Of a DNA stretch of 64,000 nt, positions 8,472-16,165 are shown piece after piece. Under the pieces are notes generated by a model that saw nothing but the letters and a program-made list of their open reading frames with translations, was not told where the DNA came from and ran no database searches. This DNA comes from Streptomyces sp. HUAS 15-9. GTDB taxonomy: Bacteria > Actinomycetota > Actinomycetes > Streptomycetales > Streptomycetaceae. Within the stretch, counting starts at the first letter, position 1. Every line of letters begins with the position of its first letter. The stretch is taken from NCBI RefSeq assembly GCF_025642155.1, contig NZ_CP106798.1, forward strand, positions 5,394,001-5,458,000. Reading direction: 5' to 3'. A program made the translations under genes and the position numbers.

Positions 8472-9775
8472 GCGACCGGATCCCGCGTCAAGCGTCCGAA
8501 GGAACAGAGCCGATGTCCCATCCCGAAGCGACCGTCGTACACCGCGTGCTCGCCGTGATTCCCGCGCGCGGCGGCTCCAAGGGCGTGCCCGCGAAGAACC
8601 TCGCCCCGGTCGGCGGTGTCCCGCTGGTCGCCCGCGCCGTACGCGAATGCCGTGCCTCCCGGCTGGTCACCGACGTCGTCGTCTCCACCGACGACCAGGC
8701 CATCGCGGCGGCGGCCCGGCAGGCGGGCGCGGAGGTCGTCCTCCGCCCGGCCGTCATCGCCGGCGACACCGCCACCTCCGAGGCCGCCGTCCTGCACGCC
8801 ATGGACGCCCACGAGGCGCTGCACGGCGCACCCGTCGACGTCGTCCTGCTCGTCCAGTGCACCAGCCCGTTCATCGTCCGGGAGGACATCGACTCGGTGG
8901 CCGGAGCGATCGTCGACAACGGCGCCGACACGGCCGTGACCGTGGCCCCCTTCCACGGCTTCATCTGGCGGGACGGGGCGGACGCGCCGGTGCCGGCCGC
9001 GGTCACCGGGGAGGCCGACGAGGCCTCTGTGGCCGGCGGCTACGGCGTCAACCACGACAAGTCCTTCCGCCCGCGCCGCCAGGACCGCCCCCAGGACCTG
9101 CTGGAGACCGGCGCCGCCTACGCGATGGACGCGGCCGGCTTCCGCAAGCACAACCACCGCTTCTTCGGCCACACCGAACTGGTCCGCACCGACCCGGCCC
9201 GTGTGCTGGAGATCGACGACCCGCACGACCTGGCCCGCGCCCGCGCCCTGGCCCCGCTCTTCGACGCGGACCGGCCTGGCGCCCTGCCCACCTACGACGA
9301 CATCGACGCCGTAGTCCTCGACTTCGACGGCACCCAGACCGACGACAGGGTGCTGATCGACTCCGATGGACGGGAGTTCGTCTCCGTGCACCGCGGGGAC
9401 GGACTCGGCATCGCCGCGCTGCGCAAGAGCGGCCTGAAGATGCTGATCCTGTCCACGGAACAGAACCCGGTCGTCGCCGCCCGGGCCCGGAAGCTGCAGA
9501 TCCCGGTACTGCACGGCATCGACCGGAAGGACCTCGCACTCAAGCAGTGGTGCGAGGAGCAGGGCATCGCGCCCGAGCGCGTGCTCTACGTCGGCAACGA
9601 CGTCAATGACCTCCCGTGCTTCGCCCTCGTGGGCTGGCCCGTGGCGGTCGCGAGCGCCCACGACGTCGTGCGCGGCGCCGCACGCGCGGTCACCACTGTC
9701 CCCGGTGGCGACGGCGCCATCCGAGAGATCGCCAGCTGGATCCTCGGCCCCTCTCTCGATTCCCTCACCAAGTAA
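8468..9775 (+). CDS. CMP-nonulosonate synthetase fused to KdsC-like HAD phosphatase
   Basis: A bifunctional 435-aa enzyme. The N-terminal domain (about residues 22-260) is an acylneuraminate cytidylyltransferase with the nucleotide-binding signature VIPARGGSKGVPAKNL. It activates a nonulosonic acid with CTP. The C-terminal domain (about 275-430) is a KdsC/HAD phosphatase with motif I LDFDGTQTDD, motif III Lys in DRKDLALKQW and motif IV GNDVNDL, all catalytic residues intact. The fusion suggests that dephosphorylation of a 9-phosphate precursor and CMP activation happen on one chain, as expected for Kdn made from mannose 6-phosphate. The GTG at 8468 is preceded by GGGAG; an ATG at 8513 is an alternative. 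Confidence 0.86.
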   Translation: MSDRIPRQASEGTEPMSHPEATVVHRVLAVIPARGGSKGVPAKNLAPVGGVPLVARAVRECRASRLVTDVVVSTDDQAIAAAARQAGAEVVLRPAVIAGDTATSEAAVLHAMDAHEALHGAPVDVVLLVQCTSPFIVREDIDSVAGAIVDNGADTAVTVAPFHGFIWRDGADAPVPAAVTGEADEASVAGGYGVNHDKSFRPRRQDRPQDLLETGAAYAMDAAGFRKHNHRFFGHTELVRTDPARVLEIDDPHDLARARALAPLFDADRPGALPTYDDIDAVVLDFDGTQTDDRVLIDSDGREFVSVHRGDGLGIAALRKSGLKMLILSTEQNPVVAARARKLQIPVLHGIDRKDLALKQWCEEQGIAPERVLYVGNDVNDLPCFALVGWPVAVASAHDVVRGAARAVTTVPGGDGAIREIASWILGPSLDSLTK

Positions 9776-9789
9776 GGACACCCCCTGTC

Positions 9790-10725
9790 ATGAGCAACTC
9801 CCGCATCCGCCAGTTCGGTTCCCGCACCGCCGGCCCCGGCCACCCCGTCTACATCTGCGGCGAGATCGGCATCAACCACAACGGTGAGCTGGAGAACGCG
9901 TTCAAGCTGATCGACGTGGCCGCCGAGGCCGGCTGCGACGCCGTGAAGTTCCAGAAGCGCACGCCGGAGATCTGCACCCCGCGCGACCAGTGGGACATCG
10001 AGCGCGACACCCCCTGGGGCCGGATGACCTACATCGACTACCGCCACCGCGTGGAGTTCGGCGAGGACGAGTACCGCCAGATCGACGCGCACTGCAAGGA
10101 GAAGGGGATCGACTGGTTCGCCTCCCCGTGGGACACCGAGGCCGTCGCCTTCCTGGAGAAGTTCGACGTCCCCGCCCACAAGGTGGCCTCCGCCTCCCTG
10201 ACCGACGACGAGCTGCTGCGCGCCCTGCGCGCCACGGGCCGCACGGTCATCCTCTCCAGCGGCATGTCCACCCCGAAGCAGATCCGCCACGCGGTCGAGG
10301 TCCTGGGCAGCGACAACATCCTGCTCTGCCACGCCACCTCGACGTACCCGGCGAAGGCCGAGGAGCTCAACCTCCGCGTCATCAACACCCTGCAGGACGA
10401 GTACCCGAACGTCCCGATCGGCTACTCCGGCCACGAGACCGGCCTGCAGACCACGCTCGCCGCCGTCGCCCTCGGCGCCACCTTCGTCGAGCGCCACATC
10501 ACCCTCGACCGTGCCATGTGGGGCTCCGACCAGGCCGCCTCCGTGGAGCCACAGGGCCTCACGCGCCTCGTCCGCGACATCCGCACCATCGAGGCCTCCC
10601 TCGGTGACGGCGTCAAGAAGGTCTACGACTCCGAGCTCGGCCCGATGAAGAAGCTGCGCCGTGTCGCCGGTGTCGTCGCCGAGGCGGAGATCGCGGCCGC
10701 GGCGGGCGAGCCGGTCGCGGTCTGA
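9790..10725 (+). CDS. NeuB-like nonulosonic acid (Kdn/sialate) synthase
   Basis: Condenses phosphoenolpyruvate with a hexose or hexosamine (or its 6-phosphate) to a nine-carbon keto sugar acid. The 311-aa protein is one TIM-barrel domain with family landmarks CGEIGINHNG near the N-terminus, VKFQKRTPE, SSGMST, GYSGHE and ERHITLDR. It ends just after the barrel. The C-terminal SAF (antifreeze-like) domain that forms the active-site lid in bacterial NeuB is absent, so its substrate handling may resemble the phosphate-using synthases. The ATG at 9790 follows AAGGA with a long spacing. It is the third gene of the operon, 14 bp after the fused cytidylyltransferase. Confidence 0.86.
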   Translation: MSNSRIRQFGSRTAGPGHPVYICGEIGINHNGELENAFKLIDVAAEAGCDAVKFQKRTPEICTPRDQWDIERDTPWGRMTYIDYRHRVEFGEDEYRQIDAHCKEKGIDWFASPWDTEAVAFLEKFDVPAHKVASASLTDDELLRALRATGRTVILSSGMSTPKQIRHAVEVLGSDNILLCHATSTYPAKAEELNLRVINTLQDEYPNVPIGYSGHETGLQTTLAAVALGATFVERHITLDRAMWGSDQAASVEPQGLTRLVRDIRTIEASLGDGVKKVYDSELGPMKKLRRVAGVVAEAEIAAAAGEPVAV

Positions 10726-10784
10726 GCGACCCGAACACCGACAACGCCATACACCACGCCTTACGACGGGACGGTCGTACGTCG

Positions 10785-11939
10785 ATGAGCCCCCGCGCCG
10801 GGAACACCGGCACCCCCCGCACTCTCGCGTTCGTGGAGAGCCCGGTACAGCTGCTGAACGTGCTGGAGTGGGCGCACGTCCACGCCCTGCGAGGGGCGGG
10901 AGAGTCCGGCGCGGGCTCGCCGCCGTCCGTGCCGTCCCAGGTGAGGCGGTCCGCCGTCGGCGGGCCGCCGTCGGCGGGCGCGGAGCTCACCGTCGTCGTC
11001 CTGTCCCCGACCGACCCCATGACCCGGGGCCAGCTGCGCCGCATGGCCGACCTGGCTCGGGACGAGGGGTACCAGGTCCGCTGGGAGGAGGCGCGGGGCG
11101 GTACGACCGCGCCCTTCCACACGATCGGCGGGCTCGCCGGGGCACTGCGCCGGGCGGACCGCATCGTCATGGGAGACCCGTTCTCCCGCTATGTACAGCT
11201 GCTGCTGACGATCACCCGGGCCAAGGACCTGGTGGTGGTCGACGACGGCACGGCGACGATGGAGTTCGTCGCCCAGCTCGCCCGTGGCGAGCGTCTGGTC
11301 CGCTGGCACCGCAAGGGCGGCCGCCCCGGCCCGCGTGACCTCCTCTTCGCCCCCGTGTCGTCCTCGGCCCGGCGTCGGCTGACCCCCAGCGGCAAGCGCC
11401 GGGTGGAGGTCTTCTCGTCCATGCCGATGGAGGAGACCCCACAGGGCGTCACGGTCACCGCGAACGACTTCGGCTGGACCCGGGCCCGCTTCGGCCCGCC
11501 GCGCATCACCAAGGGCGCGGACATGGTGGGCACGTCCCTGGTGGAGACCGGGGTCGTGGACGGGGACCGCTATCTGGAGGCGGTGTGCGGCCTGGCCAAG
11601 GCCCACGGGGCCCTGCGGTACTTCGCCCACCGCCGCGAGAGCGCGGAGAAGCTGCACCGGCTCGCCGCCGCGACGGGACTGGAGATCGTCCGCCCCGACC
11701 TCCCGCTCGAGCTGATCGCCCGGCGCGGGCCGATCGGGCGGACGATCCTCAGCTTCCCGTCCACGGTCGTCCACACCCTGCCCCTCGCACTCGTCGGCAC
11801 GGGAGTACGGGTCGCCGTGTGCGACATCGACCCGGCCTGGCTGACGGAGAACGCCTCGCCCCGGGCCCAGGGGTTCCTGTCGGGCGTGACGGGGACGGCC
11901 CGGGACGTGCATCGGCTGGCGGCGGTGAGCGCGGTCTAG
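10785..11939 (+). CDS. GT52/sialyltransferase-like glycosyltransferase, last gene of glycopolymer operon
   Basis: A 384-aa protein I assign only loosely. It opens with AFVESPVQLLNVLEW, a segment shared by GT52-like lipooligosaccharide sialyltransferases. It has VVVDDGTATMEF around residue 150 (compare the DEG/DDGT motif of that family) and a C-terminal FPSTVVHTLPLAL segment like the S/T motif. A role in transferring CMP-activated nonulosonic acid would fit the operon. A Gly/Ser/Pro-rich insertion (about residues 36-65) separates the first strand from the rest. The ATG at 10785 lies 59 bp after the NeuB-like gene. The 3' end runs straight into a tandem repeat. Confidence 0.68.
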   Translation: MSPRAGNTGTPRTLAFVESPVQLLNVLEWAHVHALRGAGESGAGSPPSVPSQVRRSAVGGPPSAGAELTVVVLSPTDPMTRGQLRRMADLARDEGYQVRWEEARGGTTAPFHTIGGLAGALRRADRIVMGDPFSRYVQLLLTITRAKDLVVVDDGTATMEFVAQLARGERLVRWHRKGGRPGPRDLLFAPVSSSARRRLTPSGKRRVEVFSSMPMEETPQGVTVTANDFGWTRARFGPPRITKGADMVGTSLVETGVVDGDRYLEAVCGLAKAHGALRYFAHRRESAEKLHRLAAATGLEIVRPDLPLELIARRGPIGRTILSFPSTVVHTLPLALVGTGVRVAVCDIDPAWLTENASPRAQGFLSGVTGTARDVHRLAAVSAV

Positions 11940-12408
11940 CCAGGTCAGGCCCCGGTCTGGCCCCCTTCAGGCCCCGGTCACGCCCCCATCCGGCTCGGGT
12001 CAGGCCCCGTCCGGCCTCGGTCTGGCCGCCGTCCGGCCTCGGTCTGGCCGCCGTCCGGCCTCGGTCTGGCCGCCGTCCGACTCCGGTCTGGCCTCGTCCG
12101 TCCCGGGTCTGGCCCCCATCCGGCTCGGGTCAGGCCCCGTCCGGCCTCGGTCTGGCCGCCGTCCGGCCTCGGTCTGGCCTCGTCCGTCCCGGGTCTGGCC
12201 CCCATCCGGCTCGGGTCAGGCCCCGTCCGGCCTCGGTCTGGCCGCCGTCCGGCCTCGGTCTGGCCTCGTCCGTCCCGGGTCTGGCCCCCATCCGGCTCGG
12301 GTCAGGCCCCGTCCGTCCCGGGTCTGGCCCCTGTCCGGCTCGGGTCAGGCCCCGTCCGGCCTCGGTCTGGCCGCCGTCCGACTCCGGTCTGGCCCCGGTC
12401 AGGCCGAG
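11940..12408. repeat. Nested 21/22-bp tandem repeat (43-bp and 86-bp higher-order units)
   Basis: The 459 bases between two convergent genes are almost entirely degenerate copies of a 21-22 bp unit of the form GTCTGGCCGCCGTCCGGC. The element TCCCGGGTCTGG recurs at 12101, 12187, 12273 and 12316, that is at 86, 86 and 43 bp. Pairs of 21+22 bp units have therefore been amplified as 43- and 86-bp blocks. The repeat runs into the last codons and stop of the methyltransferase gene on the other strand. Open frames through it have repetitive, implausible proteins and are not genes. Confidence 0.9.
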
Positions 12409-13085
12409 GTCTGGTCCTGCTGTCCGTGCCGGTCGGCCGGGGCCTTGCGGGCCAGGATGAAGCCGCGGGGGAGTTTCTCCTCGTCCAGGGGTTCGCGCAC
12501 CGTCCGGGCGAGCGGGTGGAGGCCCGCCTCGGTCAGGACGGTGGCGACCGTGTCCGGGGTGCGCCAGTGGTAGTCGAGGCTGATCTCGTGGCCGAAGCGC
12601 TCCGTGAGGCGCAGGCCGTCGCCGTCGCCGTACTGGAAGGCCAGCAGGACGTGGCCGCCGGGGACGAGGGTGCGGTGGAACTCCGCGAACGCCGCCGGCA
12701 GGTGCTCGTCGGGTACGTGGATGATCGAGTAGAGGGCGGCGATCCCGGCGAGCGTGCCGTCCGGGAGGTCCAGGGACGTCAGCGAGCCCACGTGGAAGCG
12801 CAGATGCGGGTGCGCCTCGCGGGCCAGGGCGGTCATCCGGGGGGAGATGTCGACGCCGAAGGTCGGCACCCCGAGGTCGTGCAGACGGGCGGTGATGTGG
12901 CCCGGGCCGCTGCCGAGGTCGGCGACGGGTGCGGGGGCGGCGGCCGAGGCCAGTTCGGCGAAGGCGGTGAGCATGGCGCGGTCCACGGGCCGGTCCGCGA
13001 GGTGGTCCGGGTAGCGGTCCGCGTACTCCTTGGCGATGGCGTCGTAGGACGAGCGGGTGGCCTGGATGAAATCCGGTTCCGTCAC
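12399..13085 (-). CDS. Class I SAM-dependent methyltransferase
   Basis: A 228-aa small-molecule methyltransferase (Methyltransf_11/25 type) of unknown substrate. It has motif I VADLGSGPGHITARL, acidic motif II GVDISPRM, and LAGIAALYSIIHVPDEHL with VPGGHVLLAFQYG typical of motifs IV-V. The GTG at 13085 is chosen because it opens the helix preceding the SAM fold (FIQATRSSYDAIAKEYADRY). A much longer frame continues to 14834 only because the opposite strand is also open. The C-terminal residues QTSA and the stop are encoded by the tandem repeat that fills the downstream region, so the C-terminus may vary between strains. Probably monocistronic. Confidence 0.85.
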   Translation of the reverse strand: MTEPDFIQATRSSYDAIAKEYADRYPDHLADRPVDRAMLTAFAELASAAAPAPVADLGSGPGHITARLHDLGVPTFGVDISPRMTALAREAHPHLRFHVGSLTSLDLPDGTLAGIAALYSIIHVPDEHLPAAFAEFHRTLVPGGHVLLAFQYGDGDGLRLTERFGHEISLDYHWRTPDTVATVLTEAGLHPLARTVREPLDEEKLPRGFILARKAPADRHGQQDQTSA

Positions 13086-13409
13086 ATCGGCGCACGTTAC
13101 CGGCGCGGCCGCCGGGCCGTCCCGCGCTTGTTCCGGTCCGGTGGATCTCCCGGTCCGGTGGATGGACAGCTCCAGCCGTGCTCGGGCGGGGCGTGGTATC
13201 CGTGGAGGAAAAGTGACGAGGAAGGGTTCAGGCGCGCGGCCGGGGTCGCGCGCCGTGGAATTTCGTGATCGACTTGGCTTGAAGTCGGACGAGTTTACCC
13301 ATCCCCGTCGATAGCTATGCGTCCGGTGGTCAGATTTTCTTCCCCTAACGGGTTGAACTTTTGTTGATCGAGGGTCAGTTGACCGTCCGGGCGTCCTACC
13401 CTTCAGAGG
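13086..13409. other. Intergenic region between divergent methyltransferase and amidohydrolase genes
   Basis: No gene is visible in these 324 bases. A GGCGCGCG/CGCGCGCC hairpin lies at 13231-13254. The right half is AT-richer. TACCCT at 13397-13402 lies seven bases before the GTG at 13410, the geometry of a leaderless transcript. Confidence 0.45.
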
Positions 13410-14651
13410 GTGAACCAATTGATGTCCCGAGAGTCCGAGGCCGATCTGCCCGGTGATGTGCTGCCCGGCGTGCTGAGCGAAGCGCTGTACGCCGAACTCG
13501 TAGCGTTCCGGCGCGACTTGCACATGCACCCCGAGCTGGGCAACCAGGAGTTCCGCACCACCGCCGCGATCAAGGAGCGGCTGGAGAAGGCCGGGCTCAC
13601 CCCCCGCGTCCTCGCCGTCGGAACCGGGCTCGTATGCGACATCGGCGTGGCGGAGGCGGGTGGCGGTGACGGCGGCGGCATCTTCGCTCTGCGGGCCGAC
13701 ATCGACGGCCTGCCCATCCCGGACACGAAGAGCGACTGCCCGTACCGCTCCACCGTGCCCGACCGGGCCCACGCCTGCGGACACGACGTGCACACGGCCG
13801 TGGTGCTGGGCGCCGGACTCGTCCTCGCCGAACTGCACCGTCAGGGCCGGCTGCCCCGGCCCGTACGGCTGATCTTCCAGCCCGCCGAGGAGGTGCTGCC
13901 CGGCGGTGCCACCGACATCATCGAGTGCGGGGTGCTGGACGGGGTGCGGCGCATCATCGCCGTGCACTGCGATCCCCGGGTGGACGTCGGGAAGATCGGC
14001 CTGCGGCACGGAGCCATCACCAGCGCCTGCGACCGGCTGGAGGTCGCGCTGGACGGCCCCGGCGGGCACACCGCCCGGCCGCATCTGAGCACCGATCTGG
14101 TCACCGCCGCCGCCCGCGTCGCCATCGACGTGCCCGCGCTCGTCGCCCGGCGCGTGGACAGCAGGAGCGGGCTCGCCGTGACCTGGGGGCGGATCGAGTC
14201 GGGACACGCGCCGAACGTGATTCCGCAGCACGCGGAGCTCTCGGGCACCGTGCGCTGTCTGGACCTGGAGGCCTGGCGGGAGGCGCCCGACATCGTGCAC
14301 GCGGCGATCGACGAGGTCGCGACCATGCACCGGGCGAAGTCGGAGATCAACTATGTGCGGGGTGTCCCGCCGGTGGTCAACGACCCGGTCGTGACCGAAC
14401 TGCTGCGGGACGCCATGGTCGCGCGGCGCGGCCCGGAGTCGGTCGAGGGGACCGAGCAGAGCCTCGGCGGGGAGGACTTCTCCTGGTATCTGGAGCATGT
14501 GCCCGGAGCCCTGGCGCGGCTCGGGGTGCACACCCCCGGCGAGCGCACGGTGCACGACCTGCACCAGGGCGACTTCGACGCCGACGAGTACGCCATCGTG
14601 GTCGGCGTGGAGCTGTTCACCGCCGCCGCCCTGCTCGACGCCGCACAGTAG
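13410..14651 (+). CDS. M20 family amidohydrolase (hippurate/indole-acetyl-amino-acid hydrolase type)
   Basis: Zinc-dependent cytoplasmic amidohydrolase, 413 aa. It removes acyl groups from N-acylated amino acids or similar amides; the exact substrate cannot be read from the sequence. M20 metal ligands are visible in HACGHDVHT, FQPAEEVLPGG and LGGEDFSWYLE, and the dimerisation domain lies between GGHTARP and the C-terminal half. The GTG at 13410 fits a leaderless start (TACCCT seven bases upstream). The in-frame ATG at 13422 has GAGGG eleven bases upstream and is an equally possible start. A strong terminator follows, so the gene is separate from the nucleoside operon downstream. Confidence 0.87.
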   Translation: MNQLMSRESEADLPGDVLPGVLSEALYAELVAFRRDLHMHPELGNQEFRTTAAIKERLEKAGLTPRVLAVGTGLVCDIGVAEAGGGDGGGIFALRADIDGLPIPDTKSDCPYRSTVPDRAHACGHDVHTAVVLGAGLVLAELHRQGRLPRPVRLIFQPAEEVLPGGATDIIECGVLDGVRRIIAVHCDPRVDVGKIGLRHGAITSACDRLEVALDGPGGHTARPHLSTDLVTAAARVAIDVPALVARRVDSRSGLAVTWGRIESGHAPNVIPQHAELSGTVRCLDLEAWREAPDIVHAAIDEVATMHRAKSEINYVRGVPPVVNDPVVTELLRDAMVARRGPESVEGTEQSLGGEDFSWYLEHVPGALARLGVHTPGERTVHDLHQGDFDADEYAIVVGVELFTAAALLDAAQ

Positions 14652-14660
14652 CGGCCGGAT

Positions 14661-14693
14661 GGCGAAGAGGTGTCCCATTAGTACCTCTTCGCC
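14661..14693 (+). terminator. Terminator after the M20 amidohydrolase gene
   Basis: Perfect 11-bp stem (14661-14671 with 14683-14693) and 11-nt loop, ten bases after the stop codon, followed by a pyrimidine-rich CTCTTGTGT tract. Confidence 0.8.
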
Positions 14694-14790
14694 CTCTTGT
14701 GTCACCCTGTTGTAACTGCCGGATCCCAGCTGTAACCCGGAGTCGGCACGAATCGATAACGGCCCGGAGAAACCCCGTTCCCCTTGCCTT

Positions 14791-14802
14791 CTACGCGCGT
14801 TA
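14791..14802 (+). promoter_or_regulatory. Nucleoside-regulon palindrome upstream of BMP lipoprotein 1 (two mismatches)
   Basis: CTACGCGCGTTA, ten of twelve bases of the palindrome CTACGCGCGTAG, about 83 bp before the GTG at 14885. The same variant, with similar flanks (T before it, then a GC-rich CGG stretch), precedes the second lipoprotein gene. Predicted operator; see the exact copies upstream of the ABC ATPase, add, deoC and purine nucleoside phosphorylase genes. Confidence 0.7.
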
Positions 14803-14884
14803 CTGTGCGCCGGAATCGCCACCAGAGGCGGCACATTGGGGAAGCGGGCCGGCGACGGTGCCGTGGGGATGAAGGGTGCTTGCT

Positions 14885-15952
14885 GTGCGTCTGAACTCTC
14901 GGAGGACCAGGTTCTCCCAAGCTGCGGTGACCGTCGCGGTCGTCGCCCTCGCCGCCGCCGGGTGCGGCAAGTCCAGCAGTGATTCCTCGAGCACGTCCGA
15001 GAACGGCAAGTACTCGGGCAAGGGCATAGGTCTCGCCTACGACATCGGCGGCAAGGGCGATCAGTCCTTCAACGACGCCGCCTACGCCGGTTTCCAGAAG
15101 GCGGAGACCGAGTTCAAGATCGGCGGCCGGGACGTCGAGCCGAACGACAACGAGACCGACGCGGACAAGGTGCAGCGCCTGGAGCAGCTGGCCAAGTCGG
15201 GCTACAACCCGATCATCGGCGTCGGCTTCGTCTACGCGCCGGCCGTCAAGGAGGTCTCCGCCAAGTACCCGAAGATCACCTTCGGCATCATCGACGACAA
15301 CAGCATCACGTCGAAGAACGTCGCCGACATGGTGTTCCACGAGGAGCAGTCCTCGTACCTCGCCGGTGTCGCGGCCGCCAAGACCACCAAGAAGAACCAC
15401 ATCGGCTTCATCGGTGGTGTGGACATCCCGCTGATCCACAAGTTCGAGGCGGGCTTCATCCAGGGTGCGCAGTCGGTCAACCCGAAGATCAAGATCGAGA
15501 AGCAGTACCTGACCCAGACCCCGCAGGAGGGTGGCTTCTCCAGCCCCGACAAGGGTGAGAACGCCGCCAACGGTCAGATCGACTCGGGCGCCGACGTGAT
15601 CTACGCCGCCGCCGGTCTGTCCGGCCAGGGGGTCATCAAGGCCGCCGCCGAGCACAAGATCTGGGCCATCGGCGTGGACTCCGACCAGTACAAGCAGGAC
15701 GCGCTGGCCAAGTACAAGGACTACATCCTCGGCTCCGCCCTCAAGAACGTCGGCGGCGCGGTGTACGACCTGGTCAAGTCCGTCACCAACGGCAAGCCCC
15801 TGCAGGGCGAGGTCCGCGGCGACCTCAAGTCGGGCGGCGTGGGCTTCGCCGACTCCAACCCGAAGTACCAGGCGATGAAGGACGTCGTCACCGCCGTGGA
15901 CAAGGCCAAGCAGGACATCATCGACGGCAAGGTCACTGTCAAGACGCAGTGA
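14885..15952 (+). CDS. BMP family nucleoside-binding lipoprotein, copy 1
   Basis: Substrate-binding lipoprotein of a BmpA/PnrA-type ABC importer, a family that binds purine and pyrimidine nucleosides outside the membrane. About 355 aa. It has a basic N-terminus (LNSRRTRF), a hydrophobic stretch and lipobox LAAAGC, then a Ser-rich linker and the BMP fold starting at GIGLAYDIGGKGDQSFND. The GTG at 14885 is preferred because GAAGGG lies eight bases upstream; a GTG at 14876 would add three residues. It is nearly identical to the lipoprotein at 22816-23871 apart from the signal peptide and C-terminal region. The transporter ATPase and permeases follow only after the inserted island and the second copy. 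Confidence 0.9.
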   Translation: MRLNSRRTRFSQAAVTVAVVALAAAGCGKSSSDSSSTSENGKYSGKGIGLAYDIGGKGDQSFNDAAYAGFQKAETEFKIGGRDVEPNDNETDADKVQRLEQLAKSGYNPIIGVGFVYAPAVKEVSAKYPKITFGIIDDNSITSKNVADMVFHEEQSSYLAGVAAAKTTKKNHIGFIGGVDIPLIHKFEAGFIQGAQSVNPKIKIEKQYLTQTPQEGGFSSPDKGENAANGQIDSGADVIYAAAGLSGQGVIKAAAEHKIWAIGVDSDQYKQDALAKYKDYILGSALKNVGGAVYDLVKSVTNGKPLQGEVRGDLKSGGVGFADSNPKYQAMKDVVTAVDKAKQDIIDGKVTVKTQ

Positions 15953-15987
15953 CTCTCCGACGGCCGGGTGTCGTTGCAGCAAAGTGA

Positions 15988-16074
15988 TCAACTGGCTGTG
16001 GCCAGGGGCTTGGCGAGGCGCTCGGCTGGGGTTTCCCAGCCGAGCGTTTTGCGTGGGCGGGCGTTCAGCTCAGC
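15988..16074 (-). pseudogene. IS30-family transposase C-terminal remnant
   Basis: On the minus strand, about 28 codons ending in TGA (15988-15990) read AELNARPRKTLGWETPAERL followed by AKPLATAS. The LNxRPRKTLGWxTPAE string is the hallmark of the C-terminus of IS30-family transposases. Everything upstream of AELN is lost, so this is a scar, not a working element. It sits 35 bp after the first lipoprotein gene, at the left edge of the island. Confidence 0.82.
16019..16050 (+). terminator. Rho-independent-type terminator inside the IS30 remnant
   Basis: A perfect 12-bp stem (16019-16030 with 16035-16046), a GTTT loop and a TTTT tail, 66 bases past the stop of the first BMP lipoprotein gene. It overlaps the transposase remnant on the other strand. 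It would end the lipoprotein transcript before the island. Confidence 0.75.
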
Positions 16075-16165
16075 AGGGCTTTGGTCGCTGCATGCGACGA
16101 GAGGAGGGCGAGGGCAGCACCGGCGGCAGTTGGGCGCTGTGCTCGCCTGCAACTCGGGGCCCGCG

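Noticed and set aside
11940..12408. Possible CRISPR array
   Set aside because: The repeats are contiguous with no unique spacers, and no cas genes are present.
11585..12460. Open frames through the tandem repeat, with Pro/Arg/Gly periodic proteins
   Set aside because: The periodicity comes from the DNA repeat, which lacks stops in several frames; start sites lie inside other genes.
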